A DNA stretch of 32,485 nt from an uncultured Selenomonas sp. (lineage in GTDB: Bacteria > Bacillota > Negativicutes > Selenomonadales > Selenomonadaceae), in contig CACZFT010000004.1 of NCBI GenBank assembly GCA_902780535.1, positions 1 to 32,485 of the forward strand, given 5' to 3'. Both the position numbers and the translations under genes were made by a program. Numbering within the stretch: position 1 is the stretch's first letter; each line of letters begins with the position of its first letter. The notes under the pieces are model-generated. The model saw only the letters and a program-made list of their open reading frames with translations. It was not told the origin of the DNA and did not search any database. Of the stretch, positions 8,164 to 15,936 are shown piece after piece.

Positions 8164-9405
8164 TTAAAGCGTATCCAAGAGTCCTGGGGAAGCCGGAATC
8201 GCATCTCCTTTGAGTGCCAGCATCAGAGACGTTCCATTGATGAAGTCCCGGTCGGGCTGGAAGCCGCCTTCTACAAGATAATGCGACCATTGTTGGAAAA
8301 GCATATCCATAAAGACGAAGCATGTCGGCTTTTCGTTCCGAAGCTGTCTCATGTCACGGAGAATCTTCGCAACAGAGAAATTATTGTCCTGCGAAAATAT
8401 GTTGAGGAAGAGAGCATCTGGGAAGATCACCAAATTCTGTTGCACGATGGGAAGAATATCCTTGTGCCCGCATATGACAACGCGACGCCCCTGTATGCCA
8501 CGAATCAGATCCGTACAAAGCCGGATGCCAAGGCGCAGGTTGCTCTGGCAGGCAACGGCAAACTGCGTGTCATCATACCACGGCGAAAGCTGATAGTAGT
8601 GACTAAGAAGTTGCGTAAAGTCATCCGTGCTCCCCCACATGCTGTAGTTATGCGCTGCATAATGATAAATGGCAGAGGCTGCCTTCCCCCCGCGTCTGCG
8701 CTCGGTTTCCACAAAGGTGTTGTAGCGCACATCAAGCAGGCGGCAGTGTTCAGAAAAAACGTAATTCAGAATATCCTGATCAAAACAGGAATACGTTGGA
8801 TGCTCGACGAGAAAGGAAAGTCCATCTTCAAGCAACGTCGGATGTTGACGATAGGCATCCATATCGAGAAGCAGGACGCCGGCATTGAAATAACGTTCAA
8901 ACTTTACAAAACCATCATTGCAGATAGCCTTCGTTTCATTCGCTTTTTCCCAATGAAAAATTTTCATTTCTGGCACAGCAGCCAGACCATTTTCTCCGAT
9001 TTCTTCTTTCCAGAGATCTTGGATATCGCAGTTGACAATGATATCGCTGTCCAGATAAATTAATCGATGGATGTCTTTTGGAAGAAAGTGCACCAGCAAA
9101 AGCCGATAAAGCGACGCAAAACTATACTGCAAAGAAAACCCTTTTTCCCGTGCAGTGCCTACATACTTCTGTACGATTGCATCCATATCGAAGAGCTCAT
9201 CCATATTGTAGAACACGATATGGTTGGCATACCGACGTGCGAGTTTGGCAAAACGTCGCCGATTTTCTTCTGTCAGAGTTTTATCATGCAGCAGATGGAT
9301 GGTGACCCAGGCTTTCGTGTTTTCGAACAGCGAACAGATGGACGTCCCCGTCAGCTTGCTGTACTTTCCGTTTTTGTCATAAAGTGCATAGCAGACATGT
9401 ATCAA
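8164..9405 (-). CDS. GT8-family glycosyltransferase with extra C-terminal domain
   Basis: A 413-residue predicted cytoplasmic glycosyltransferase resembling the LPS galactosyl/glucosyl-transferase (GT8) group. The metal-binding DxD is D119-S-D121 in LIYLDSDIIVNCDIQDLW. FNAGVLLLDMDAYRQ (about 173-187) and the late HYAAHNYSMW resemble the family's HxxGxxKPW-like motif. The last ~110 residues (VVICGHKDILPIVQQN... VFMDMLFQQW) look like a separate small alpha/beta domain that I cannot name. TTG start at 9405 with GGAGG 7 nt upstream. It begins 28 bp after the Rpn gene. Its wording is visibly richer in A/T-ending codons than the pyr genes, which suggests separate acquisition. Likely substrate: a surface glycan or LPS core sugar; donor unknown. 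Confidence 0.85.
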   Translation of the reverse strand: MIHVCYALYDKNGKYSKLTGTSICSLFENTKAWVTIHLLHDKTLTEENRRRFAKLARRYANHIVFYNMDELFDMDAIVQKYVGTAREKGFSLQYSFASLYRLLLVHFLPKDIHRLIYLDSDIIVNCDIQDLWKEEIGENGLAAVPEMKIFHWEKANETKAICNDGFVKFERYFNAGVLLLDMDAYRQHPTLLEDGLSFLVEHPTYSCFDQDILNYVFSEHCRLLDVRYNTFVETERRRGGKAASAIYHYAAHNYSMWGSTDDFTQLLSHYYQLSPWYDDTQFAVACQSNLRLGIRLCTDLIRGIQGRRVVICGHKDILPIVQQNLVIFPDALFLNIFSQDNNFSVAKILRDMRQLRNEKPTCFVFMDMLFQQWSHYLVEGGFQPDRDFINGTSLMLALKGDAIPASPGLLDTL

Positions 9406-9433
9406 TGCAATTCCTCCATCCAGCTGTGAAATA

Positions 9434-10408
9434 TCAAAGCTGTTCGAGCACCTTCGTCCGGAGCTCCATCGGTACAGCGACAGCTTCCACGGCCTGCTGG
9501 GCGGTCAGCTTCATAGATTTCATGAGGTTGCGTACTGATGCCACCCATGTCCGCGCCTCGCCCTCTGCACGGCCCTCCGCACGGCCCTCCGCACGACCTT
9601 CCGCACGACCTTCTTCACGGCCTTCTGCCATGCCCTTTTCGCGGCCTTCCGCTAGTCCCTTTTCGCGGCCTTCCGCTAGTCCTTTTTCACGGGCTTCATC
9701 TTCGAGCTGGTCCAGCATGATGGATCTCATATTCATCGACTCCCCTTCCCTTACATTTTCTCCCGCTTCCTTGAAACGAACATCTTGCGTCAAGAGCGCC
9801 ATCAGATCCAGCATTTCTTTGGCATGATGAACGGATTCTTCGCTTGGATGATATTTCTCTTTCTTTCGCATCTGGCTGAAATATTCAGCAACCATGCGGA
9901 ATGGATTCGAAAATTTCGCAATCACTTCATCAGGCAGCCATGCCACCTCGATGACATTGATATGATAATCGCTGACATACGGTTCGAGGCGCTCGGGAAT
10001 ACGAAAGCACTCTTTGAGCCGAAGCGGCTTTCCCCAGCGCTTTTCCCATCCGAAATAGAGGACGACCGTCACAACAGGATAAAGCTTCACCGGCTTCGCA
10101 TTGAGCTCGTCCCGATAAGCCGCGCCATCGTATCCCATGATACGGATGGGCATCACGGCGTCAATAGCTGACTGATTCTCGAGACCGAGCAGCGCGAGGC
10201 GCAGCTCGCTGTCCTTCCAAAGCTTCGCGATGTCGCGTTCCTGCGATCGGAGCTTTCCTTCCGCCTTATATGTCGATTGCGGCAGAATGGTTGTCAGCTC
10301 TTCGGGCCGGATGACTTCGTCCCCTTGGAAAAGCCCCACGTTCATAATGTTCGCAAAAACATCGGCATATGTCAGCAGACGCTTCTCTGCGACGTCTTTT
10401 TCTCCCAT
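9434..10408 (-). CDS. Rpn-family recombination-promoting nuclease / putative transposase (PD-(D/E)XK)
   Basis: A 324-residue protein of the Rpn (COG5464-like) group. The N-terminal LTYADVFANIMNVGLFQGDEVIRPEEL and the catalytic-core stretch LRLALLGLENQSAIDAVMPIRIMGYDG (E-x-Q as the nuclease E-x-K/Q) identify it. WLPDEVIAKFSNPFRMVAEY and the DLMALLTQD region follow, as in relatives. From residue 240 to 283 it has eleven 4-residue units (REKG, LAEG, MAEG, REEG, RAEG) and then a short helical tail. Family members cleave DNA and promote RecA-independent recombination; some act in phage defence. ATG at 10408 with AAGGGGG 7 nt upstream; it has its own promoter behind the murB terminator. Codon use is less GC-rich than in neighbours, consistent with horizontal transfer. 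Confidence 0.88.
   Translation of the reverse strand: MGEKDVAEKRLLTYADVFANIMNVGLFQGDEVIRPEELTTILPQSTYKAEGKLRSQERDIAKLWKDSELRLALLGLENQSAIDAVMPIRIMGYDGAAYRDELNAKPVKLYPVVTVVLYFGWEKRWGKPLRLKECFRIPERLEPYVSDYHINVIEVAWLPDEVIAKFSNPFRMVAEYFSQMRKKEKYHPSEESVHHAKEMLDLMALLTQDVRFKEAGENVREGESMNMRSIMLDQLEDEAREKGLAEGREKGLAEGREKGMAEGREEGRAEGRAEGRAEGRAEGEARTWVASVRNLMKSMKLTAQQAVEAVAVPMELRTKVLEQL
9560..9691 (-). repeat. 12-bp in-frame tandem repeat tract in the Rpn gene
   Basis: Eleven 12-bp units encode xEGR/xKGL-type tetrapeptides (residues 240-283). The five 3' units are almost identical at DNA level (variants of GACCTTCCGCAC / GGCCCTCCGCAC on the plus strand). The upstream part is organised as 24-bp pairs. 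Such a tract is prone to copy-number change by slippage in multiples of 12, which keeps the frame. Confidence 0.9.
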
Positions 10409-10449
10409 GCAGACGCCCCCTTCGTGACAGTTTTCTCCTGCTTTCCTTT

Positions 10450-10478
10450 ATTTTACAGTCATTCGGATGGCAAAGCAA
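10450..10478 (-). promoter_or_regulatory. Predicted promoter of the Rpn gene
   Basis: TTGCTT (10478-10473), a 17-bp spacer and TAAAAT (10455-10450), ending about 40 bp upstream of the Rpn ATG. The -35 box overlaps the U-rich tail of the murB terminator. Confidence 0.55.
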
Positions 10479-10513
10479 GAGGGCGGCTGCATGGTTTTGT
10501 CATGCAACCGCCC
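10472..10513 (-). terminator. Intrinsic terminator after murB
   Basis: On the minus strand GGGCGGTTGCATG, loop ACAAAAC, CATGCAGCCGCCC, then TCTTGCTTT. The 13-bp stem has one G-T pair; the U-run is interrupted. It lies 18 bp after the murB stop and separates murB from the Rpn gene. Confidence 0.75.
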
Positions 10514-10530
10514 TTGAGAGGTTCAATGAT

Positions 10531-11445
10531 TTATTCTTCCCCGATGATGCGGACTTCGGGGTGGAGTTCGACGCCGTGGGCTTCTTTGACGCGGCGCTGG
10601 ACTTCGTGGATTAGGCCGAGGACGTCTTTTGCCGTGGCGCTCCCAGTGTTGACGACGAAGCCGGCGTGCTTTTTCGAGACCTGCGCGCCGCCGACGGTCA
10701 GGCCTTTGAGGCCGGTTTCCTGGATCAGCGTGCCCGCGTAGTAGCCGGTCGGGCGCTTGAATGTGCTGCCGGCGCTGGCCATTTCAAGCGGCTGCTTTGT
10801 CTCGCGGCGCTCGGTGAAGTCGGCAATCTTGGCATTGATGGCTTCTTTGTCGCCTTCTTTGAGCTGGAGCTCGACTTCACAGATGGCTTCGCCATTCGTC
10901 TGGTAGATGCTGTGACGGTAGCCGAGATCGATGGCGGCTGCGTCGCGAGACATGCACTCGCCGTCCATTGTGACGGAGCGCACGCGCGAAACGACGTTCT
11001 TCATTTCGCCATCATAGGCGCCAGCGTTCATGAAGACGGCGCCGCCGAGGCTGCCCGGGATGCCGCAGGCAAATTCCATACCCGTGAGGCCATGCTCGGC
11101 AGCCGCGGCCGAGACGTCTTTGAGAAGAGCCCCTGCGCCTGCGATGATTTTTGTCCCTTCAACGCGGATGGAGGACATCGGGTGATTGAATTTGACGACG
11201 GCGCCGCGGATGCCGCCATCGCGCACGAGGACATTCGAGCCATTGCCGAGGATCGTCAGGGGGATGCTGTACTCTTTGAGCAGCTGCAGGATCTTGCCGA
11301 CTTCTTCGGCGGACGACGGGAACAGCAGGTAGTCGGCCGGGCCGCCGATCTTGAAGGTCGTATGTAGTTTCATCGGCTCGTCCTGAAGAAGCTGGGAGGG
11401 GTTGAGGAAAGATTGGAGGGCTTTGATGAAGGCTGGATTTTTCAT
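10531..11445 (-). CDS. murB: UDP-N-acetylenolpyruvoylglucosamine reductase
   Basis: A 304-residue FAD enzyme that reduces UDP-GlcNAc-enolpyruvate to UDP-MurNAc with NADPH, the second committed step of peptidoglycan precursor synthesis in the cytoplasm. The FAD-binding part carries TTFKIGGPADYLLFP (29-43), ILGNGSNVLVRDGGIRG (65-81) and ACGIPGSLGGAVFMNAGAY (126-144). The C-terminal domain has GYRHS (175-179), the catalytic Ser227 in SAGSTFKRP, and the Glu of HPEVRIIGEE. SAGSTFKRP without the long insertion marks the shorter type II MurB of Firmicutes. ATG at 11445 with AAGGAG 8 nt upstream. A repeat lies between it and trmL, so it may or may not be read from the psd operon. Confidence 0.96.
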   Translation of the reverse strand: MKNPAFIKALQSFLNPSQLLQDEPMKLHTTFKIGGPADYLLFPSSAEEVGKILQLLKEYSIPLTILGNGSNVLVRDGGIRGAVVKFNHPMSSIRVEGTKIIAGAGALLKDVSAAAAEHGLTGMEFACGIPGSLGGAVFMNAGAYDGEMKNVVSRVRSVTMDGECMSRDAAAIDLGYRHSIYQTNGEAICEVELQLKEGDKEAINAKIADFTERRETKQPLEMASAGSTFKRPTGYYAGTLIQETGLKGLTVGGAQVSKKHAGFVVNTGSATAKDVLGLIHEVQRRVKEAHGVELHPEVRIIGEE

Positions 11446-11502
11446 GATATTTCTCCTTATCGCACCCGCGGAAGCTGCGTCGTGCGGATTGTCGTGTCGT
11501 AC

Positions 11503-11552
11503 AGGGGACTCCCCCTGCCACTTCGTGGCCCTCCCCCCTCAAAGAGGGGGGC
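11503..11552. repeat. Short copy of intergenic palindromic repeat family I
   Basis: It lies in the 119-bp gap between trmL and murB. It has a small GCCAC-TTC-GTGGC hairpin (11518-11530) next to CCCCCCTC-AAA-GAGGGGGG (11533-11551), with a GGGGGAGT-like tail on the minus strand. The layout is the same as at 353-400 and in the arms of 5448-5632. It is not followed by a U-run. Confidence 0.6.
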
Positions 11553-11564
11553 TGACGCTAGGAG

Positions 11565-12047
11565 TTAGAGATGCAAGCCGGGGCCGGCTTCGGCGAGCTG
11601 GGCGAAGTTTTGCTGGCGCAGGGCTTCGTAGGCGACGATGGCGACGGAGTTCGAGAGGTTCAGGGAACGGGCTTCGGAAATCATCGGGATGCGGACGGCC
11701 GTGTCCCAATGCGCCTGCAGGAGCGTCTCGGGAAGGCCTTTCGTCTCCTTGCCGAAAACGAGCATGTCATCGGGCATGAACTGGACTTCCGTGTAGGAGC
11801 GCGGCGCCTTTGTGGAAAGGAAGTAGAAGTTGTGGCCGCGGTACATGGCGGCGACTTCATCGAAGTTTTCGTGGTAATGCACCTTGACGAGGTGCCAGTA
11901 GTCGAGGCCGGCGCGCTTGAGGTATTTGTCGTCCGTCGAAAAGCCGAGCGGCTTGACGAGATGGAGCTCGATGCCCGTCGCCGCGCAGAGGCGGGCGATG
12001 TTGCCGGTGTTGCCGGGGATTTCTGGTTCTACTAAAACGATATGCAA
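11565..12047 (-). CDS. trmL: tRNA (cytidine/uridine-34 2'-O)-methyltransferase
   Basis: A 160-residue SPOUT-fold methyltransferase matching the TrmL (YibK) length of about 155-165. It methylates the wobble ribose of tRNA-Leu using S-adenosylmethionine. Motifs: VEPEIPGNTGNIARLCAATG (residues 6-25), FGKETKGLPE (about 97-106) and the knot motif RSLNLSNSVAIVAYEALRQ near the C-terminus. TTG start at 12047 with AAGGA 9 nt upstream. It follows queE by 16 bp, so it is the last gene of the psd-pssA-GT2-queD-queE-trmL operon. Confidence 0.95.
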   Translation of the reverse strand: MHIVLVEPEIPGNTGNIARLCAATGIELHLVKPLGFSTDDKYLKRAGLDYWHLVKVHYHENFDEVAAMYRGHNFYFLSTKAPRSYTEVQFMPDDMLVFGKETKGLPETLLQAHWDTAVRIPMISEARSLNLSNSVAIVAYEALRQQNFAQLAEAGPGLHL

Positions 12048-12063
12048 AATGAATGTTCCTTCC

Positions 12064-12801
12064 TTACAGCTGCCCGATCATTTTATGTGTCTGCGGAATC
12101 ACTCTTACGTCCTTTAGTTGTTCCAGTGCCGCTGCCTGCATGGCGAGGACGCGTTCTGGCGGACAGGCCGCGACGCCGCCGTAGGGCGTGACGGGCTGGA
12201 GGATCAGCAGGGCTTCGGGGGCCGTGTCGTGCAGCAGGGTGATGGCGTGGTGGAATTCTTCTTCCCCCGTTTCGGCCGAAATGACGATCTTGACGTAGAG
12301 GTCTTTCTGCCGCGCGAGCGCGAGGAATACGCGATGTTCTTCCCAGACCGGCTGTTTGAGGATGCTCGGCAGCTTGATGTCCATGCTGATGATGTAGATG
12401 TCCGGCAGGATGGATTCAAGCTGCTTTGCGAGCGTGCCATTCGTTTCGAGGAAGAACGGCACGCGGCTTTCGATTTCCTGCCGCAGGGCATGGATGAAGG
12501 ACGCATGCAGCAGCGGTTCGCCGCCTGTGAAGCTCACGGCCTGATGATGCGTTTCGGCGAGCAATGCGTTGATGCGGGCGGCGACGTCTTTGACGCTCAG
12601 CGGGTTTGCCACGTTTTCAAAGCTGCGGCTGCCCGCATGTGTCTCGATCTGGCATGTCGGGTGCGCGCCGGGCGCGTTTTCGGTGTCACAGAAGCGGCAC
12701 GCGAGGTTGCAGCCTTCAAAGCGCACAAAAATCTGGCGACAGCCGACATACTTGCCCTCGCCTTGGATGGAAGAAAAAATCTCAATGAGGTTTTCCTGCA
12801 A
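12064..12801 (-). CDS. queE: 7-carboxy-7-deazaguanine synthase (radical SAM)
   Basis: A 245-residue radical SAM enzyme that contracts 6-carboxytetrahydropterin to the 7-deazaguanine ring on the queuosine path. The cluster motif is atypically compact for the superfamily but normal for QueE-type proteins: C-x3-C-x2-C in GCNLACRFCD (C31, C35, C38). IFSSIQGEG lies just before it and FTGGEPLLH and FLETNGT after. I place the start at TTG 12801 because GGAGG lies 8 nt upstream. A longer reading to 12822 also begins with TTG but has no ribosome binding site. It follows queD closely and uses its product. Confidence 0.95.
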   Translation of the reverse strand: MQENLIEIFSSIQGEGKYVGCRQIFVRFEGCNLACRFCDTENAPGAHPTCQIETHAGSRSFENVANPLSVKDVAARINALLAETHHQAVSFTGGEPLLHASFIHALRQEIESRVPFFLETNGTLAKQLESILPDIYIISMDIKLPSILKQPVWEEHRVFLALARQKDLYVKIVISAETGEEEFHHAITLLHDTAPEALLILQPVTPYGGVAACPPERVLAMQAAALEQLKDVRVIPQTHKMIGQL

Positions 12802-12827
12802 CAGTGATGCCTCCAAAAACAATTACG

Positions 12828-13214
12828 TTACAATGCCGAGTACGTGATGGACGATTTCGGCGATTCCCAGACGGTCACGGACGCGAGGAACGCCCTGCCC
12901 TCTCCTTCTGGAAAGATGCCGCTGGCCGCGAGGCGTTCGAAGATGATGCGTGAAAGGTTTTCGGCCGTCGGATTCACGCCGTCCGCAAACGGCGCGATTT
13001 CATTGAGGAAACGATGGTCGAAGCCATCGAGCACATCGGCGAGCGCTTTCTTGACCTTTTTAAAGTCAATGAGCATGCCGAGCTCGTCAAGCTCCGTGCC
13101 TTTGACCGTTGCCTCGACGACCCAGTTGTGGCCGTGCAGGCGGGCGCATTTGCCCGGATAGTTTGGGATCTGGTGGGCGGCTTCGAATGCGCCCTCGACT
13201 TTCAGTTCATACAT
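12828..13214 (-). CDS. queD: 6-carboxy-5,6,7,8-tetrahydropterin synthase
   Basis: A 128-residue QueD/PTPS-fold protein. It converts dihydroneopterin triphosphate to 6-carboxytetrahydropterin, the substrate of QueE. Zinc ligands H14, H27 and H29 are in AAHQI and LHGHNW, the catalytic Cys23 in GKCARLHGHN, and the D66-H67 pair in GFDHRFLNE. The ATG at 13214 has AGGAAAG upstream. It starts 6 bp after the stop of the GT2 gene, so they are co-transcribed. queC and queF are not in the window, but tgt, which uses the final product, is at the right edge. Confidence 0.95.
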   Translation of the reverse strand: MYELKVEGAFEAAHQIPNYPGKCARLHGHNWVVEATVKGTELDELGMLIDFKKVKKALADVLDGFDHRFLNEIAPFADGVNPTAENLSRIIFERLAASGIFPEGEGRAFLASVTVWESPKSSITYSAL

Positions 13215-13220
13215 ATTCTT

Positions 13221-14486
13221 TTACTTTCCTACGTCTTTCGTGTTTTTGACATTGCCGACGATGTCGCTCATCGTCATGGCGCGCGTGTGCTTCGTGTGGC
13301 TCCATTCGTGTTCGTTGCGGTGGATGAAGCCGAGGAAGATAATCGGGATCCACGAGTAGATGAAGACCGGATAGAGCAGCATGTAGAGCCAGGATTTCCA
13401 TTTCGCGCGAATCTTGATCAGGATGATCATCGGCAGGATGTACTGGCCGAGCATGATGGCCGTCATAAGCTGCGACGGCATGAAGTTGTAGATGTTCGTA
13501 TAGAACGGCGGGAACGCGAGCTGGATGTAGCTGATGATGATGAAGACCGTCGAGATCATGAGGAAATGCGGCTGCATGAGGTAGATGCATTCATCCCACA
13601 TGCGGATGTCCTTGTGCTTCCAGCCGGCCTTGAGCATCTTCGGGATGAAGCGGTTGCCGACGTCGAACTGGCCCTGCGCCCAGCGGCGGCGCTGGTTCCA
13701 GGACTGCTTGAATGTCAGCGGCTTCTCGTCGTAAATGATGGCGTCATGCGCCCAGGCTGTCTTGATGCCTTCGGCCATGCACTTCATCGTAAATTCCATG
13801 TCTTCCGTCAGGCACGTTGCCTGCCAGCCATGCTTTTTGAGGATTTCAACATCAAAGCACATGCCCGTGCCGCCGAGGCAGGCCGAGAGACCGATGTTCG
13901 ATTTTGCGAGATGCGAGATGTAGCAGATGACCCAGAACGCGATGGCGAACGTGCCGGACACCCAGGTGTCATACGGGTTCTTGGCGTCCATGTAGCCCTG
14001 GATGACCTTGTCGCCCTTGCAGAGGCGGTTGTTCATCTCCATGAGGAACTGCGGATGCACGAGGTTGTCGGCGTCAAAGACGCAGATGGCGTCGTACTGC
14101 TTTTCCATCTTGAACAGGCGATTGAACATCCAGTCGAGCGCGTAGCCCTTGCTCTTTTTCGTCGGATGCGTGCGGACATGGACGAGCGCACCGGCATCCG
14201 AGGCGATTTTCGCCGTGTTGTCCGTGCAGTTGTCCGCGATGACATAGATGTCATACATGTCCTTGGGGTAATTGAGCTGCTTAAGGTTTTCGACGAGGTC
14301 GCCGACGACGACTTCCTCGTTGTGTGCCGCCACGACGAGCGCGAACGTCTTCTTCGGCGTCTTGATCTTGTTCTCTTTCCGCCGCCACATGCCGCAGAAG
14401 CCGATGACGAAGAAATAGAGCGTGAAGAGGAAGATGAGGATCTGCATTGGCACCATGATGATGTCAAAGGGATGCGTGAGTGTCAT
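13221..14486 (-). CDS. Membrane glycosyltransferase family 2 (cellulose/PGA synthase-like)
   Basis: A 421-residue integral inner-membrane, processive-type GT2. One N-terminal transmembrane helix (about residues 10-33) precedes the catalytic domain, and three or four helices follow (about 310-400). Catalytic signatures: ALVVAAHNEE (49-58), DxD at FDADNLVHP (138-140), TED (227-229, the acceptor-base motif) and QRRRW (265-269, product-binding). This set is shared with poly-N-acetylglucosamine and hyaluronan-type synthases; I cannot tell which polymer or lipid it makes. ATG at 14486 with AAAAGGA upstream. It begins 3 bp after the pssA stop and ends 6 bp before queD, so it is fully embedded in the phospholipid/queuosine operon. 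Confidence 0.88.
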   Translation of the reverse strand: MTLTHPFDIIMVPMQILIFLFTLYFFVIGFCGMWRRKENKIKTPKKTFALVVAAHNEEVVVGDLVENLKQLNYPKDMYDIYVIADNCTDNTAKIASDAGALVHVRTHPTKKSKGYALDWMFNRLFKMEKQYDAICVFDADNLVHPQFLMEMNNRLCKGDKVIQGYMDAKNPYDTWVSGTFAIAFWVICYISHLAKSNIGLSACLGGTGMCFDVEILKKHGWQATCLTEDMEFTMKCMAEGIKTAWAHDAIIYDEKPLTFKQSWNQRRRWAQGQFDVGNRFIPKMLKAGWKHKDIRMWDECIYLMQPHFLMISTVFIIISYIQLAFPPFYTNIYNFMPSQLMTAIMLGQYILPMIILIKIRAKWKSWLYMLLYPVFIYSWIPIIFLGFIHRNEHEWSHTKHTRAMTMSDIVGNVKNTKDVGK

Positions 14487-14489
14487 GGT

Positions 14490-15200
14490 TCAGTCCTTTT
14501 TTGAAAACAGCAGAAACAGCGAGTTCACGATGCCGAACGCTGCATACGTCGAGAAGATGGCAACAAAGATGGCTGGGACGATGGCCTCGCGGCCGGCCCA
14601 GACAATGGCGACAAACATGATGGCGGCAAGGATTTTCGGAATCGCATAGAGCTTGTCTCCCCCGTCGCCCTTGAAATTCGGATAATGCACCTCGCTGACC
14701 ATGAGATAGGCAACGATGGCCATGAGGAGCGGATACGACCAGCCGAACACATGCGGATCGACGCCGAGCATCGTGAAGAGCAATGTCGTCATCGCGACGA
14801 TGTTGCCGCCGGCTGGGATTGCGAGGCCCTGGAAATAACCGTGCACGGCGCTCGCATTGACATTGAAGCGCGTGAGGCGCCACATGCCGCAGATGGCAAA
14901 GAAAATGGCGACGACGCAGCCGAGGAGGCCGAACGTGTTGAGGTAGAACTCATAGGCTAAGAGTGCCGGTGCGACGCCGAACGAGCCGAGGTCGCAGAGC
15001 GAGTCCATCTCCTTGCCGAACTCGCTCGCGACGCCGAAGAAGCGCGCCGTGCGCCCATCGAGGCCGTCCGCGACGAGTGCGCAGAGGATGAAGACCGACG
15101 CGAGGAAAAAGTCATGATGCAGCGTCGAAAGCATGGAGCACATGCCGAACACGAGGTTCGAGGCCGTGCACATATTCGGGATGATTCTCCGATAATTCAT
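14490..15200 (-). CDS. pssA: CDP-diacylglycerol-serine O-phosphatidyltransferase
   Basis: A 236-residue membrane protein of the CDP-alcohol phosphatidyltransferase family. It makes phosphatidylserine from CDP-diacylglycerol and serine. The full signature is present: DG-x2-AR-x8-G-x3-D-x3-D with D48, G49, A52, R53, G62, D66 and D70 (plus D45 upstream). About six to eight hydrophobic helices follow (LLGCVVAIFFAICGMW, YPLLMAIVAYLMV, AAIMFVAIVWAG, AIFVAIFSTYAAFGIVNSLF). The pairing with psd, 15 bp upstream, identifies the alcohol as serine. Confidence 0.95.
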   Translation of the reverse strand: MNYRRIIPNMCTASNLVFGMCSMLSTLHHDFFLASVFILCALVADGLDGRTARFFGVASEFGKEMDSLCDLGSFGVAPALLAYEFYLNTFGLLGCVVAIFFAICGMWRLTRFNVNASAVHGYFQGLAIPAGGNIVAMTTLLFTMLGVDPHVFGWSYPLLMAIVAYLMVSEVHYPNFKGDGGDKLYAIPKILAAIMFVAIVWAGREAIVPAIFVAIFSTYAAFGIVNSLFLLFSKKD

Positions 15201-15215
15201 TGATTTCGCTCCCTT

Positions 15216-15857
15216 TTATTTCTCTTTGATGCGGCCGAGCACCGTCTTCCCGCCCGTGACTTTCTGCCCGGGCTTCACGAGGACGTCGACGTCGGCGACG
15301 GGCATCGTGACTTCGAGGCACGAGCCGAAGCGGATCATGCCGTAGAGCTCGCCCTGTGCGAGGTGGTCGTCCATCGTGACCCACGAGACGATGCGGCGCG
15401 CGAGGATGCCCGCGATCTGCTTGACCGTGATGCGCAGGCGATCATTCTCGATGCCGATGAGATGATGCTCATTTTCGAAACCAACCTCGTCCTTGTAGGC
15501 GGGGCGGAACCGGCCGCAGAAGTATTTCTGCAGCTGGATGTCGCCATCCATCGGACTGCGGTTGACGTGGACGTTGAAGACCGACATGAAAATGACGACC
15601 TTCTTGCACGGGCCGCTGACGAATTCGTCGGGGTCATGGTCGAGCTCCGCGACCTCCTGCACCGTGCCGTCGGCTGGCGACAGGATGGCGCTCGCGTCCT
15701 TCTGAATCGTCCGGTGCGGATTTCGGAAGAAATAGCAGAAATAGCACATGAGGACGAGGGGGACGGCGGCGGCATACGGATGCAGGCCGAAGCCCAGGAG
15801 CACCGCCAGCGCGAAACAGGTACCGATGAAGGGATAGCCTTCTCTTACGATGGTCAC
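15216..15857 (-). CDS. psd: Phosphatidylserine decarboxylase proenzyme (short form)
   Basis: A 213-residue short-form Psd (the ~210-aa type, unlike the 320-aa E. coli enzyme). It decarboxylates phosphatidylserine to phosphatidylethanolamine at the membrane. Two hydrophobic helices lie at residues 9-43. Conserved SPADGTV (60-66), FMSVFNVHVNRSP (90-102) and the self-cleavage site RFGSC (G178-S179) are present; the Ser becomes the pyruvoyl group. GTG start at 15857 with GGGAGG 6 nt upstream. First gene of an operon led by a near-consensus promoter. Confidence 0.95.
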   Translation of the reverse strand: MTIVREGYPFIGTCFALAVLLGFGLHPYAAAVPLVLMCYFCYFFRNPHRTIQKDASAILSPADGTVQEVAELDHDPDEFVSGPCKKVVIFMSVFNVHVNRSPMDGDIQLQKYFCGRFRPAYKDEVGFENEHHLIGIENDRLRITVKQIAGILARRIVSWVTMDDHLAQGELYGMIRFGSCLEVTMPVADVDVLVKPGQKVTGGKTVLGRIKEK

Positions 15858-15895
15858 AAAATACCTCCCGGCATACGTTCAATTCAGTCTCAACT

Positions 15896-15924
15896 ATTAT
15901 AGTAGATTCTTTTTCGTTTGTCTA
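15896..15924 (-). promoter_or_regulatory. Promoter of the psd-pssA-GT2-queD-queE-trmL operon
   Basis: TAGACA (15924-15919), 17-bp spacer, perfect TATAAT (15901-15896), starting about 15889 and about 32 nt from the psd GTG. It begins 13 bp after the wecG/tagA stop. It is one of the strongest promoter matches in the window. Confidence 0.82.
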
Positions 15925-15936
15925 CTTTTCGGCGGT

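Noticed and set aside
9560..9691. CRISPR-like or minisatellite array
   Set aside because: The units are 12 bp, contiguous and in frame within an Rpn gene, without spacers.
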